NCBI RefSeq assembly: GCF_009834915.1
Contig: NZ_WVHS01000002.1
Coordinates: forward strand, 744,001 to 808,000
Origin: Hufsiella ginkgonis
GTDB taxonomy: Bacteria; Bacteroidota; Bacteroidia; Sphingobacteriales; Sphingobacteriaceae
Reading direction: 5' to 3'
Length of the DNA stretch: 64,000 nt
The notes beneath the pieces are model-generated. The model was given only the letters and a program-made list of their open reading frames with translations, ran no database searches and was not told the DNA's origin. Positions 1-8,411 of this stretch are shown one piece after another. A program made the position numbers and the translations under genes. Numbering within the stretch: the first letter of the stretch is position 1; every line of letters starts with the position of its first letter.

Positions 1-332
1 TCGCTCCCGAGCGCGGCGAAACTATATGGATAACCGGATAACAGCTCGTTCAAGATCCATTTCAGGCTTTTGTCTTTTGCACGGATGCTTATGCGAAGTG
101 TGCTTTTGGCCACATCGTCAGTATAAGTGAAGTTCACGCCGCTGGCTTTAGTGATCTTATCGAGTGCGGGTTTTAACAGTTCGTTTTGCAGCTCTACAGA
201 GAGTTTCTTGTTTAATGGATCCTGCGCATGCACCGTGAGCGTTGCCAGGCAAAGTACGAGTAAGAAGAAACGCGCAGGCCTAACGCCAACGCGGATAAAA
301 TAGAAGAACCTGATTGGTCCGTAATTTTTCAT
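1..332 (-). CDS. TonB-linked outer membrane receptor, SusC/RagA type, N-terminal fragment
   Basis: Reading the minus strand from the ATG at 332 gives a signal peptide (MKNYGPIRFF, then a hydrophobic run ending VHAQD) and a secretin/TonB short N-terminal (STN) domain with the typical pattern LSVELQNELLKPALDKITKASGVNFTY. The gene runs off the left edge of the window, so the plug and beta-barrel are not seen. It follows a sigma-70 gene and a fecR gene in the same direction. This is the usual Bacteroidota layout in which the STN domain of a SusC-like importer signals through FecR to the sigma factor. SusC-like receptors import glycans or other large nutrients across the outer membrane. The substrate cannot be told from this fragment. 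Confidence 0.85.
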   Translation of the reverse strand, partial: MKNYGPIRFFYFIRVGVRPARFFLLVLCLATLTVHAQDPLNKKLSVELQNELLKPALDKITKASGVNFTYTDDVAKSTLRISIRAKDKSLKWILNELLSGYPYSFAALGS

Positions 333-367
333 AACTTTAAATTTATCATGTTAATAATTAGCCTGCC

Positions 368-514
368 TTAAGTTTTCGAAGGCTGCGGCAAGCTTTTGTT
401 GACGTTAACGGCCTGGTTCTGCTGTGCAGGATCGGGCTTTTTTGTAGGGTTCAGGGTGATCTCAATGTGGTCATAGTTGTGTGACTTTGAATTAACTGTT
501 AAAAACGGGAGCAT
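368..514 (-). CDS. Possible small ORF or gene remnant between fecR and the susC-like gene
   Basis: A 48-codon reading frame lies between the FecR stop and the SusC-like start. Its ending (HNYDHIEITLNPTKKPDPAQQ, then KSLPQPSKT) has protein-like composition rather than random codons. It has no recognisable domain, no ribosome-binding site that I can see, and stop codons just upstream of its ATG. It could be the tail of a decayed gene or chance. I list it because it fills most of the 233-base space between fecR and the receptor gene. Confidence 0.2.
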   Translation of the reverse strand: MLPFLTVNSKSHNYDHIEITLNPTKKPDPAQQNQAVNVNKSLPQPSKT

Positions 515-565
515 CGCTGCGACTCACTACCTTGCGGTAATCAAGTCGAAGGAAGCGCCTATCCA

Positions 566-1555
566 TTACTTTATGATATATGTATTTCCGCTTTTTTGCC
601 AGCTCACGTTGGTTACCAGGCAAAGCTTGTTCAATACCTGCTCTACGGGCTCTTTAAGGTCGAGCGTTCCGTAAAATGCTTTGTTCCTGACGTCGTCGTG
701 CAGCAACACGCGGATATGATACTGCTCCACGAGTTCCGGGGTGATGTTATGTAACCGCGCGCCACGATAGGTAAAGATCCCTTCACGTTCTGCAAGGTAA
801 GCCGACGCCTCCGGGTAATCTTCCCTGGTGAGTGAGTTCGTGGCTTTATTATATACGGCCCGTTGATTGGCTGTCATGACTACCTGTTGGCGAGTGACGT
901 GCTCCTGCGAAGCAACCGCTACTTTTCCGGTAACCACGGTAATGCTCATGCTCGTGTGATCCCGGTAAGCGTCAATATTGAAACTGGTACCCAATACAGT
1001 GGTGCTGATGCCGCCACTGTTAATAATGAACGGATGGCCGGCATCGTGTGCCACATTAAAAAAGGCTTCGCCCTCCAGGCTAATGGTGCGGGTATCGCCG
1101 TGAAACCGGTCCGGGTAGCTTAACTTTGTACCAGGACTCAGCCACACCTGGGTGCCGTCTGCTAATAATACTTTTTTACGTTCGCCCCAGGTGGTAGTTA
1201 ACGTGGTAAGCCGGGCGGCTGAGAGGCGATCGGAAATAGCGCCGCGATACAGGAAACCGATACTCATCATCAGCAAGAGTGAGGCGGCAACCGCCATGCG
1301 GAAAGGAAGACGGCTGATCAATGGTCGCTTAACACCGATCTTCCGGTGAAGTTTTTCCAGGATCCGCCGCGAATCAACTGGCGATAGTGACTGCCGTACC
1401 GTACCGAGGTCGTCCCTGTACTGCGTTTCAGCAAGATACCTGAGCGCTTCCGTATCCGTATTGTCCAGGTAATCCAGCAGCCATCGGCGATCATCTTCGT
1501 TGTACTCGCCCTCCCGGGCAAGGATCCGCTTCAACCGTTCGTTTGTGTCCTCCAT
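566..1555 (-). CDS. FecR-family anti-sigma factor
   Basis: The 329-residue protein has a cytoplasmic N-terminal part (1-84), one membrane helix (about 87-103), a periplasmic FecR domain (about 118-215, with the TTWGERKKVLLADGTQVWLS signature) and a C-terminal domain of the DUF4974 kind (about 258-329, ending WQKSGNTYIIK). FecR proteins hold or activate a partner ECF sigma factor in response to contact with the STN domain of a TonB-dependent receptor. The sigma gene lies 45 bases upstream and the receptor gene lies downstream, all on the minus strand. Length and order fit a standard Bacteroidota SusC-FecR-sigma unit. The start is the first ATG and shows no conflict with neighbours. Confidence 0.93.
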   Translation of the reverse strand: MEDTNERLKRILAREGEYNEDDRRWLLDYLDNTDTEALRYLAETQYRDDLGTVRQSLSPVDSRRILEKLHRKIGVKRPLISRLPFRMAVAASLLLMMSIGFLYRGAISDRLSAARLTTLTTTWGERKKVLLADGTQVWLSPGTKLSYPDRFHGDTRTISLEGEAFFNVAHDAGHPFIINSGGISTTVLGTSFNIDAYRDHTSMSITVVTGKVAVASQEHVTRQQVVMTANQRAVYNKATNSLTREDYPEASAYLAEREGIFTYRGARLHNITPELVEQYHIRVLLHDDVRNKAFYGTLDLKEPVEQVLNKLCLVTNVSWQKSGNTYIIK

Positions 1556-1600
1556 GCGTTAATTTTCTTTGAATACGCAGGAAAGTAAAATTGCGGGGGG

Positions 1601-2194
1601 TTATATAAAAAAATAAAAAAACGCCAGCATCCCAACCTTATCTCCGGCACCGGGATGGCTTTTGATATAAGCTTTTACGGCTATGGTGGCCAGCGAGAGA
1701 TATTCTTTAACAGTGTGCTTAGAGATCTGCAGCGTTTCCGCCGCTTCTTCGTAGCTCTTGCCCTCTATCTTGCAAAGGGTAAAAACGTTTCTTTTCTGGG
1801 GAGATAATTGTTGGAGCGCCTCATTCAGCAAGGTGTACCGGCTCTCTACCAATGCTTTATCGCCGGCCTCATCTAACCGCAGTTCTGCAGCCATCGACTC
1901 CTGCAACACCTGATCGCGCAATCGTTTACGGATGTGGCTGATCGCCCGGTTGTAGCTTACTACGTAAAGCCAGTTGCTTACAGGTTGCTGCGAATCCAGC
2001 ATGTGGCGCTTCTCCCACAGGGAAATAAATACATCCTGCAGCAGATCCTGCGCCGCATCGTGATCCTTTACGAATTTGAGTATGTTACGATAGATAGCTT
2101 GATGATAGCGCCAAAAAAGGGCATCATACGCTTTGATGTCGCCTTTTTGCATCTCGGTAACCAGTAACGCCACAGATGTTTCCCCTTTTTCCAT
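1601..2194 (-). CDS. RNA polymerase sigma-70 factor, ECF subfamily
   Basis: The 197-residue protein has sigma region 2 (about 25-90; DLLQDVFISLWEKR at 50-63 and the NWLYVVSYNRAISHIRK melting segment) and region 4 (about 122-172; LSPQKRNVFTLCKIEGKSYEEAAETL then the ISKHTVKEYLS recognition helix). It is the likely partner of the FecR protein encoded just downstream and would direct transcription of the receptor locus. A short hydrophobic tail (AFFYFFI) ends the protein, which is somewhat unusual. The 215 bases upstream of the start hold no other gene. Confidence 0.93.
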   Translation of the reverse strand: MEKGETSVALLVTEMQKGDIKAYDALFWRYHQAIYRNILKFVKDHDAAQDLLQDVFISLWEKRHMLDSQQPVSNWLYVVSYNRAISHIRKRLRDQVLQESMAAELRLDEAGDKALVESRYTLLNEALQQLSPQKRNVFTLCKIEGKSYEEAAETLQISKHTVKEYLSLATIAVKAYIKSHPGAGDKVGMLAFFYFFI

Positions 2195-2409
2195 TCACGA
2201 AAATAAGTGTAAAAACCCGGGTTCCAACGGCCCGCTGCCTGATAGATCTGACGCGATACCCGGCAAGATCTGATACACATACTATATGACGCTCAAAGAA
2301 AAATGGTTCCCGTATGTAGAAAGCCGCCTAACAAATTTATTCATTTCGCCAGGCGGGGTGAAAGGAACCGTTAGCAAATGCGCTTCGTAATCAAATCTTC
2401 TTTCTTCGG

Positions 2410-2850
2410 TTAAATTGGCCCGTGATAATCGGGATCAAATTCCACGATCCACTCAATACCATATTTGTCTCTGAACATTCCGGCATATGTACCCCAGGGA
2501 CTATCGCCAATGGGGCCTTCAATATCCCCGCCTGCCGATAATCCGTTAAATATTTGGTCGGCCTCTTCCCTGCTTTCGGCACTAACCACTATTTTAGACC
2601 GGTTTTCGTTTTCGTTTACCGGTCCCATAAATTCAGGAACGTCATTGGCAATCAACACATTGTGTTTACCAAGTGGCAAGGCAATGGTCATTATTTTATT
2701 TGCTTCCCTTTCCGCTACCGGAAATTCAGCACTTGCCAGGTCCCCGAAACGAATGACCCTGGTAAATTCTCCGCCAAAAACTGACCTGTAAAAAGTGAAT
2801 GCTTCTTCGGCATTTCCGTTGAAGTTGATCCAGGGGTTAATTGTTCTCAT
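2410..2850 (-). CDS. VOC-family protein (PhnB-like glyoxalase fold)
   Basis: The 146-residue protein has the opening typical of the PhnB/3-demethylubiquinone-methyltransferase-like branch of the vicinal-oxygen-chelate fold (INPWINFNGNAEEAFTFYRSVFGG) and the matching end (DSPWGTYAGMFRDKYGIEWIVEFD). Members are small metal-dependent or metal-less proteins often found beside AHSA1/SRPBCC proteins and ArsR regulators, and their exact reactions are mostly unknown. It is the last gene of the ArsR-SRPBCC-VOC run on the minus strand, 90 bases after the SRPBCC gene. Confidence 0.88.
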   Translation of the reverse strand: MRTINPWINFNGNAEEAFTFYRSVFGGEFTRVIRFGDLASAEFPVAEREANKIMTIALPLGKHNVLIANDVPEFMGPVNENENRSKIVVSAESREEADQIFNGLSAGGDIEGPIGDSPWGTYAGMFRDKYGIEWIVEFDPDYHGPI

Positions 2851-2940
2851 AGTTTTTATTTTTGAATGGTTAATTTTTATCCTTAAGCTCCCCGGGCATC
2901 CGGGTTGTGAATGTGCCCGACAATTTTCTTCTTATAACTA

Positions 2941-3432
2941 TTAAGATAAGGAGGTTAACAGCTCTTCCAGGTTTTTCAAGGTCATGGTGAAGCCTATTTT
3001 GAAGCCTTCCAATAATTTTTCCAATCGCTCAAACGATTCATTAAAAATGGTGATGTTCACTGTGGTTATGCCGTTTTGCTCGCTGAAGTTGTAATCCCAT
3101 TCAGAACCCGGCAGTTCACGATTTTCATCTTTATCTGCAAACGCGTTGTACATCTTAAAATTGGTTTTCGGGGTAATGGATGTAAATTCCTGTACGGCCC
3201 AACGCTCCTGCCCGTCGGGGCTTATCATCGCGTAAAATCGCCGCCCGCCTACTTCAAAATTCATATACTTAGTTTTGGCGCGCATAGGTGCAGGCGCGCC
3301 CCATTGGTCAAGTAGTTCGGCTTTGGTAAAGGCATCCCATACTAAAGATTGCCCGGCATTAAACTCCCTGGTTATATAAACCGTTTTCGCGGTTTTGTCA
3401 ACATTAAAATCAAAAAGCAAATCGTTATTCAT
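2941..3432 (-). CDS. SRPBCC (AHSA1-like) domain protein
   Basis: The 163-residue protein is a single START/Bet v 1-like domain of the AHSA1 type: [28 protein letters not shown] near the N terminus, [15 protein letters not shown] in the middle and a C-terminal helix after [27 protein letters not shown]. The fold binds hydrophobic ligands, and its role here is unknown. It lies 42 bases downstream of an ArsR gene, a pairing that recurs widely, so the two are probably co-transcribed and under ArsR control. Confidence 0.9.
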   Translation of the reverse strand: MNNDLLFDFNVDKTAKTVYITREFNAGQSLVWDAFTKAELLDQWGAPAPMRAKTKYMNFEVGGRRFYAMISPDGQERWAVQEFTSITPKTNFKMYNAFADKDENRELPGSEWDYNFSEQNGITTVNITIFNESFERLEKLLEGFKIGFTMTLKNLEELLTSLS

Positions 3433-3474
3433 TATGATTGATTTATTAGTTAATAATTTTTATTATCATCAATA

Positions 3475-3798
3475 CTACTTCGTAGCCTGTTCTTTAATTG
3501 TTGTTAATAAGTGGTCAAGCTGGGTAAATTGAGTTTCCCAATTTTGCCTGAATTGGGCTAACCAATGGTCAAACTCCTGCATTTTTTTCGCATTAAAGTG
3601 ATAATAGATCTCCCTGCCGCTATGCTCAGGCTTAATCAATTCGCATTCGTGCAATACTTTAATATGCTTTGATACTGCCTGGCGGGTCATATCAAATTTC
3701 TCAGCCATGGCATTTGGTGTTAATGCCTTAATAGCGATTAACGTTAAAATCGCCCTGCGTGTTGGGTCTGATATGGCCTGGAATATATCTTGTTTCAT
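3475..3798 (-). CDS. ArsR-family winged-helix repressor
   Basis: The 107-residue protein is a compact winged helix: FQAISDPTRRAILTLIAIKALTPNAMAEKFDMTRQAVSKHIKVLHECELI, followed by the wing (EHSGREIYYHFNAKKMQEF) and a C-terminal helix. There is no CxCxxC metal-binding motif in the recognition region, so it belongs to the metal-independent group usually paired with SRPBCC proteins. Its own promoter, just upstream, sits inside a 50-base palindromic repeat, which fits autorepression. It is the first gene of a three-gene operon. Confidence 0.93.
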   Translation of the reverse strand: MKQDIFQAISDPTRRAILTLIAIKALTPNAMAEKFDMTRQAVSKHIKVLHECELIKPEHSGREIYYHFNAKKMQEFDHWLAQFRQNWETQFTQLDHLLTTIKEQATK

Positions 3799-3811
3799 TA
3801 TTGACTATCAA

Positions 3812-3861
3812 TTGCGCAACTTTCAGGTTGCAAATATATATGCAACTTTTGAGTTGCGCAA
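3812..3861 (-). promoter_or_regulatory. ArsR operator: paired GCAAC/GTTGC inverted repeats
   Basis: Two inverted repeats stand next to each other: GCAACTTTCAGGTTGC at 3817-3832 and GCAACTTTTGAGTTGC at 3842-3857. Each is bordered on its outer side by TTGC/GCAA, so the whole 50-base block is itself close to a palindrome. It lies 14 bases upstream of the arsR ATG and covers both promoter boxes. Occupation would block RNA polymerase, as expected for an autoregulated ArsR gene. Confidence 0.75.
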
Positions 3862-3862
3862 A
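3831..3862 (-). promoter_or_regulatory. Bacteroidota-type promoter of the arsR operon
   Basis: On the minus strand TTTG (3862-3859) is followed by 20 bases and TATATTTG (3838-3831). This matches the Bacteroidota -33/-7 pattern TTTG / TAnnTTTG. The boxes lie inside the inverted repeats of the operator. The start codon at 3798 would have a leader of roughly 25-30 bases. Confidence 0.7.
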
Positions 3863-4067
3863 TATATTTACATTTTTTTGCTGAGTGTAATAACGGGAAG
3901 ATTTGTAGTAATTGTGGTATTCGTTACAATACTAACGGGCCGTGTCTTACTTTACGTGAAGAAGCGAGTCGAACTTACAGGCATTCATAACCATTTTATT
4001 TAAAAATATCTATGGATTATTAATGCACAGAAGATAGTCGAAAAGAAATAGCAAAGGTCGCACTCCA
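3863..4067. other. Intergenic region between the arsR promoter and the GIN-domain gene
   Basis: About 200 AT-rich bases lie between the upstream edge of the arsR promoter and the stop of the GIN-domain gene. A short frame reads through on the plus strand but looks like chance. I see no further gene or clear terminator. Confidence 0.5.
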
Positions 4068-4751
4068 TTAGTCAGGTAGTGAACTGGAAATCTTCGAAGC
4101 AGCATGCGCACCAAAAATAAGCTGGCTCTCATTTGTTAGCCGCGGATTTAAAACGGTATAGTCGATGCCTTTTAAAATGGCGGTAGCATTATCGCTAAGC
4201 CGCAAGTCTAAGTTCCGCACTCTATTTGCCGAACGAAAGTTAAAAATCGTATTATAATTGCCAATTGCGGTTAATTTCCCAATTGCGGCACCATTGATAT
4301 TAGCTGCGGCGTTGCCTGACAGCGTTAGCCTTAAACTATTCAGCCTCCAGCCAGAGAGGATGTTATTACTGCCGTGAGCAATTATTGCCGTGATTTTAGG
4401 GCTGCTAATGATAATACCATGTGGCAAATTTTCAGGATCGCGCATGGACATACTGCTTATCACCGTAAATCCGATGATCAGCGTATCGCCGTTTTGCCTT
4501 ACAGTCAAAAAGTTTTTACGCTTGGTCATCACCTTCATATCCAATGGCGCCTGCTTTATTTCAATAGCATAGCCATTACCACCCCGTATTTTAAGATATT
4601 TAAAGGGTCGTATTGCCACCGGCTGATAATTTTTAAACGGATCGTTTAAATTGATTTTTAAATAGACCTTTTTTAATAAAAAATCTGCGGAAATAGTCGT
4701 TGCAAGTAAAACCAACAACAAGCTTATTAATATTTTATTACTGGTTCTCAT
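4068..4751 (-). CDS. GIN-domain (DUF2807) membrane-anchored protein
   Basis: The 227-residue protein starts with a membrane helix (about 7-25, ILISLLLVLLATTISADFLL) followed by a repetitive beta-rich region typical of the GIN / putative auto-transporter adhesin head domain (YKLIRGGNGYAIEIKQ-type start at about 45-65 and the IIIS.PKITAIIAHGSNNILSG and LRLTLSGNAAANINGAAIGK repeats). The family's function is not settled; these beta-helical domains lie outside the cytoplasmic membrane. It begins one base after the stop of the ABC permease gene, so it is translationally linked to that transporter. Confidence 0.85.
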   Translation of the reverse strand: MRTSNKILISLLLVLLATTISADFLLKKVYLKINLNDPFKNYQPVAIRPFKYLKIRGGNGYAIEIKQAPLDMKVMTKRKNFLTVRQNGDTLIIGFTVISSMSMRDPENLPHGIIISSPKITAIIAHGSNNILSGWRLNSLRLTLSGNAAANINGAAIGKLTAIGNYNTIFNFRSANRVRNLDLRLSDNATAILKGIDYTVLNPRLTNESQLIFGAHAASKISSSLPD

Positions 4752-4752
4752 A

Positions 4753-5514
4753 TTATAATTCTTTTTCTTTTAAGCGATACCAGGTAATCAGCCATAAACA
4801 GACCGGAACAATTACCCACAACAAAATCGACGTAGCTAAACCGGCAGAATCAGGAAGATATACATACATGTTTTCGCCCTGGTAAGTAAACTGAAAACTA
4901 TCCAGTGGTATATTTGAATCGATGTGGCTTTCACCAGTGATTAGTTTCAACAGCAATGAATTACCGTTAAAAGAGACAAAAAGCCCAATAATGATAATTA
5001 GCAAAGTTTTAAGAAACCGGCTCTTATTAAAATAAACACTACCCAATAGGATGATTGACTGAAAGCCGACGAACGTGAACAAAAATTGGTAAAAGCCATT
5101 TTTAAAAAGGTCAAAGTTTCCCCAGGACGATCCGGCGGGAGCTACGACGGTTACTACTGCTTCCTTTACGCTGTAGAACAAAACGAAATAGGCGGCCAGG
5201 TAAACAACAATGCCGTAAACCAAAGCCATACCCAGTTTGACGGCTGCCGAAGCAGGCAATACCAGGAACCAGGTCCCTTTTTGCTTATTGCCCAGGTCAT
5301 TTAAAATAGCCGACATAAATACACCGCCGCCGCAAAACAATAAGATCAGGAAAATTCCACGCGTAGTATCGCCGTTAAAGCTCGTTTGCCATTGCCAGGC
5401 AAGCAGAAATAAGAAAGCCAGGATGGCCGCGATAGCCGCCGAACCTACCAGCCACGCCTTACGGTTCTCGAACCATTGGCGCTTAAATAGCAGGATGAAA
5501 TGTGTGAAGCTCAT
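4753..5514 (-). CDS. ABC transporter permease (membrane subunit)
   Basis: The 253-residue protein has about six hydrophobic helices (WLVGSAAIAAILAFLFLLAW, GIFLILLFCGGGVFMSAIL, LGMALVYGIVVYLAAYFVLF, FLFTFVGFQSIILLGSVYF, LKTLLIIIIGLFVSF and a last one near 225-245). It has no ATPase motifs. Its ATG overlaps the TAA of the ATP-binding gene by one base (TAATG), a sign of translational coupling. With the ATPase it forms a simple ABC exporter of the kind encoded beside GntR or LytTR regulators in this phylum. The substrate is unknown. Confidence 0.85.
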   Translation of the reverse strand: MSFTHFILLFKRQWFENRKAWLVGSAAIAAILAFLFLLAWQWQTSFNGDTTRGIFLILLFCGGGVFMSAILNDLGNKQKGTWFLVLPASAAVKLGMALVYGIVVYLAAYFVLFYSVKEAVVTVVAPAGSSWGNFDLFKNGFYQFLFTFVGFQSIILLGSVYFNKSRFLKTLLIIIIGLFVSFNGNSLLLKLITGESHIDSNIPLDSFQFTYQGENMYVYLPDSAGLATSILLWVIVPVCLWLITWYRLKEKEL

Positions 5515-6365
5515 TATTTGCCAGGTTTTGTTTGATTAAAAATGGAATTGATCAGTACCGGGTTGCTTAATGTGGCGTTAAACAATATTTCCAGGTCAAT
5601 ATAAGTTTCGGTATGCTGCGGGTTACGGCACATGGCCACCAGGCCGTTGGGTGTTTGTTCTTCATATAAAATATCATCCTGCGGGATATGCCGCTGCTTG
5701 TTGTAAAAGCTCAATTGTTCCATGATCCGGTCTTTTTCTTCATGTAATAAAATGCGGCTGTCGTCCATAATGATAACCGAACTGATTAGATCGTCCAGAT
5801 CACGCACCTGGTGGGTAGAAAGCAGGATAACCTTATCCGGCCTGCTGGCCCGGCTCATGATATTACGGAATTGAACTTTTGAAGGGATATCCAAACCATT
5901 TGTGGGTTCGTCCATTACCAATAGCCGGGTATTAGCGGCCAGCCCAAAAGCGATAAATGCTTTCTTTTTCTGTCCGAAGGACAATTGGTGCAAATTTCCA
6001 TCTATAGGAATATTAAACTCTTTTAAATATTCTTTATAAGCAGAATGACTAAAAGAAGGATAGAAAGGTGCATAAATAGCTAAAAACCGGTTGATGCTTA
6101 ACGAGGGCAAATAGCACTCTTCCGGGATAAAAAACAACTGTTCCAAAAATCCCTGTTCCCGTTTAAAAGGCTGTAAACCGTTTACCTTACAAGTCCCCTT
6201 AAATGGGAAAAGCAAACCGGTAACGGTTTTCATTAGCGTTGATTTACCGGCGCCGTTCTTGCCAAGCAGCCCGTATATCTTCCCGGCTTGCATTTCCAGG
6301 TTCAAGCCGTCAAACAGTACTGTATGTTTGTTATAGCGGTAGATTAAGTTCCTGATCGTGATCAT
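5514..6365 (-). CDS. ABC transporter ATP-binding protein
   Basis: I start at the ATG at 6365 because the family begins there (MITIRNLIYRYNKHTVLFDG); the 40 residues that could be added upstream have no family character. The 283-residue protein has Walker A (GKNGAGKS at 35-42), the signature LSFGQ (128-132), Walker B LLVMDEPTNGLD (148-159) and the H-loop histidine at 185 (STHQ). It drives the permease encoded next. The operon is divergent from a LytS-type kinase gene, and an inverted repeat lies between them. Confidence 0.92.
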   Translation of the reverse strand: MITIRNLIYRYNKHTVLFDGLNLEMQAGKIYGLLGKNGAGKSTLMKTVTGLLFPFKGTCKVNGLQPFKREQGFLEQLFFIPEECYLPSLSINRFLAIYAPFYPSFSHSAYKEYLKEFNIPIDGNLHQLSFGQKKKAFIAFGLAANTRLLVMDEPTNGLDIPSKVQFRNIMSRASRPDKVILLSTHQVRDLDDLISSVIIMDDSRILLHEEKDRIMEQLSFYNKQRHIPQDDILYEEQTPNGLVAMCRNPQHTETYIDLEILFNATLSNPVLINSIFNQTKPGK

Positions 6366-6459
6366 ACCTGTTGATTTTAACGACAAATGGAAGCATAATA
6401 GCCGGTTCCGAAAAAGAAGATCGACCGACGTGGAATAAGGCCGGTTGGAACCTGTATTT

Positions 6460-6505
6460 ACGCCAACTAACCTGCCAATTAACACGCATGGATTTTAGTT
6501 GGCGT
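6460..6505. promoter_or_regulatory. 11-bp perfect inverted repeat in the ABC/LytS divergent region
   Basis: ACGCCAACTAA (6460-6470) and TTAGTTGGCGT (6495-6505) are exact reverse complements separated by 24 bases. The pair lies between the starts of the ABC ATPase (6365) and the sensor kinase (6586). It could be an operator for the LytTR regulator encoded downstream or a transcript hairpin. LytTR proteins usually bind two direct half-sites, so the operator reading is only a guess. Confidence 0.55.
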
Positions 6506-6585
6506 TATATGCCTGTTCATCAGTTAAAAAGTGGCATCTGTCGTAAAATTTAGCAAATAACATTCCTTAAGCGGAAATTAGCGGG

Positions 6586-7692
6586 ATGGACCTGGAAAAA
6601 TTAAGCGAAAAGATTTATAACCGTAAAGCGTTTCGGGTTAGCGCGCATTTGATTTTCTGGCTGGCCGAACTGCTTTTAACCTGGTACACCACTATCATAT
6701 CATTCAATACGTATCGCAACCTGGGCGACCTGCCGGTCTGGGAACTATCGTTTATTAATACGCTGAACCTTGCGCTGTTTTATTATCCCTTTGTTTACCT
6801 GTTTATCCCGCAGTTACGGAAAAGAAGAAACTTCGCCGGGGTGGCGGGTATCATCGGCTTGCTGTTCGTTTATACCCTGATCAATTCGCTCACAGAAAAG
6901 CTTGTGCTTGTCCGTTGTGCCGATTGTATGGAAATGCTTAAAAGGAGTAATAATGATTATTACCAGTTTCTGCATCTCGGCTTGCTCAGCCGGCTGTTCG
7001 CTAAATTAGCCAGTATGGGGATGCTGATCGGCTTGGTATTTTCTGTAAGCGTACCCTTGGCGATCAGGATCGCAATCCAGTCTTTCCGCCAGCAGATAGC
7101 TGTCGTTAAACTGGCCAAAGAAAATGTGGAATTGGAGTTTAATTTTCTCAAATCGCAGGTGAACCCGCATTTTCTGTTTAATTCCCTCAATAATATCTAC
7201 GGTCTGATCCTGAAAAAAGAAAATAATAAAGCCGCCGCGACAGTTGCCGGGCTGGCGGAGTTTATGCGTTATACCCTGCACAGCCCAGGCAGCGATCAAA
7301 TGCCGCTGCAAAAAGAAATTAAACTATTACAGGACTATATCGACCTGGAAAAGATCAGGCTAAACCATACCGCTGTGAATTTTGAACTAGAATCTCAAAA
7401 TGAAAATCAGGTATTGCCCTCCTTATTATTGATCCCGATGATCGAAAACGCGTTTAAATACAGCGCCGACCGATCAGGTGCTATGATAAGCATCAGGTTG
7501 GTGATTAAAGCCAGCAACCTCCAACTAAGCGTAACCAATACCGTAGACGTAAACCGGCAACTCCATACCAGCGGCGGCATAGGCCTGCAGAATTTAAAGA
7601 AACGCCTGGAGCTTTATTATCCCGGTAATTATAACTACGAGGCGACTGATACGGGCCAGTTATATACCGCCAGTTTAGAGATCAGCTTATGA
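6586..7692 (+). CDS. Sensor histidine kinase, LytS/YehU family
   Basis: The 368-residue protein has four membrane helices (about 20-40, 58-76, 85-104, 142-162) and then the His_kinase domain with the phospho-acceptor motif QVNPHFLFNSLNNIY (His195). An N-box follows (LLIPMIENAFKYS), then a glycine-rich end (GGIGLQNLKKRLELYYPG). Kinases of this class phosphorylate LytTR response regulators. The stop codon overlaps the regulator's start (ATGA), so the two are translated together. The pair is divergent from the ABC-GIN operon, which is a plausible target. Confidence 0.93.
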   Translation: MDLEKLSEKIYNRKAFRVSAHLIFWLAELLLTWYTTIISFNTYRNLGDLPVWELSFINTLNLALFYYPFVYLFIPQLRKRRNFAGVAGIIGLLFVYTLINSLTEKLVLVRCADCMEMLKRSNNDYYQFLHLGLLSRLFAKLASMGMLIGLVFSVSVPLAIRIAIQSFRQQIAVVKLAKENVELEFNFLKSQVNPHFLFNSLNNIYGLILKKENNKAAATVAGLAEFMRYTLHSPGSDQMPLQKEIKLLQDYIDLEKIRLNHTAVNFELESQNENQVLPSLLLIPMIENAFKYSADRSGAMISIRLVIKASNLQLSVTNTVDVNRQLHTSGGIGLQNLKKRLELYYPGNYNYEATDTGQLYTASLEISL

Positions 7693-8411
7693 AAAGTAAT
7701 ACACACATTAACTGTATGGTAGTTGACGATGAACCCATCGCCCGGGATATACTCGCCAGCCATATTGAACAAACACCCGGCTTAGAACTGGCAAAAAGTT
7801 GTATGAGCGCTACTGAAGCGTATGAAGGTTTGCATCAATATAAAGTTGATCTGATATTTCTCGACATTCAGATGCCCGTTATTACCGGCAGCAATTTTTT
7901 AAGGTCTTTGCGCAACCCGCCGCTGGTGATCTTTACCACCGCTTACCAGCAATATGCCGTGGAAGGCTTTGAACTCAATTCGGTGGATTACCTGCTAAAG
8001 CCCATTACTTATGACCGTTTTTACCAGGCCATAGAAAAAGTAAAGGAGCGCCTTGCTTACAAATCGGCTGTACGACCATCGGTACCAAGCCAGACGCAAT
8101 CTATTGATTATATATTTATTAAACAGGACACTAAGTTAGTCCGCGTTAATTACAACCAGATCAATTATATCCAGGCTGAGAAGGACTACAGTTCAGTGTA
8201 CCTGGAGGATAAGCGTCTCTTAGCGAGCATGCACCTCAAGCTTTTTGAAGATACACTGCCCAAAGCAAGTTTTATACGCATTCATCGGTCCTACATCGTC
8301 AATCTTACTAAGATCGTGTCTATTAAAGGGAATATGGCGGAACTGGTGGATATAGAGATCCCGATAGGTGCAAACTACCGGGATGATTTACTGGCGGCGT
8401 TACGAATATAA
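7689..8411 (+). CDS. LytTR-family response regulator
   Basis: The 240-residue protein has a receiver domain (acidic pair D13-D14, phospho-acceptor Asp59 in LIFLDIQMP, Lys104 in YLLKPI) and a C-terminal LytTR DNA-binding domain (about 140-238, with FIKQDTKLVRVNYNQINYIQAEKDYSSVYL and the FIRIHRSYIVNL motif). It is co-translated with the upstream kinase. Likely targets are the divergent ABC operon or its own operon. After its stop, a short region to 8546 holds only a weak six-base-pair hairpin at 8437-8453. Confidence 0.94.
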   Translation: MKSNTHINCMVVDDEPIARDILASHIEQTPGLELAKSCMSATEAYEGLHQYKVDLIFLDIQMPVITGSNFLRSLRNPPLVIFTTAYQQYAVEGFELNSVDYLLKPITYDRFYQAIEKVKERLAYKSAVRPSVPSQTQSIDYIFIKQDTKLVRVNYNQINYIQAEKDYSSVYLEDKRLLASMHLKLFEDTLPKASFIRIHRSYIVNLTKIVSIKGNMAELVDIEIPIGANYRDDLLAALRI

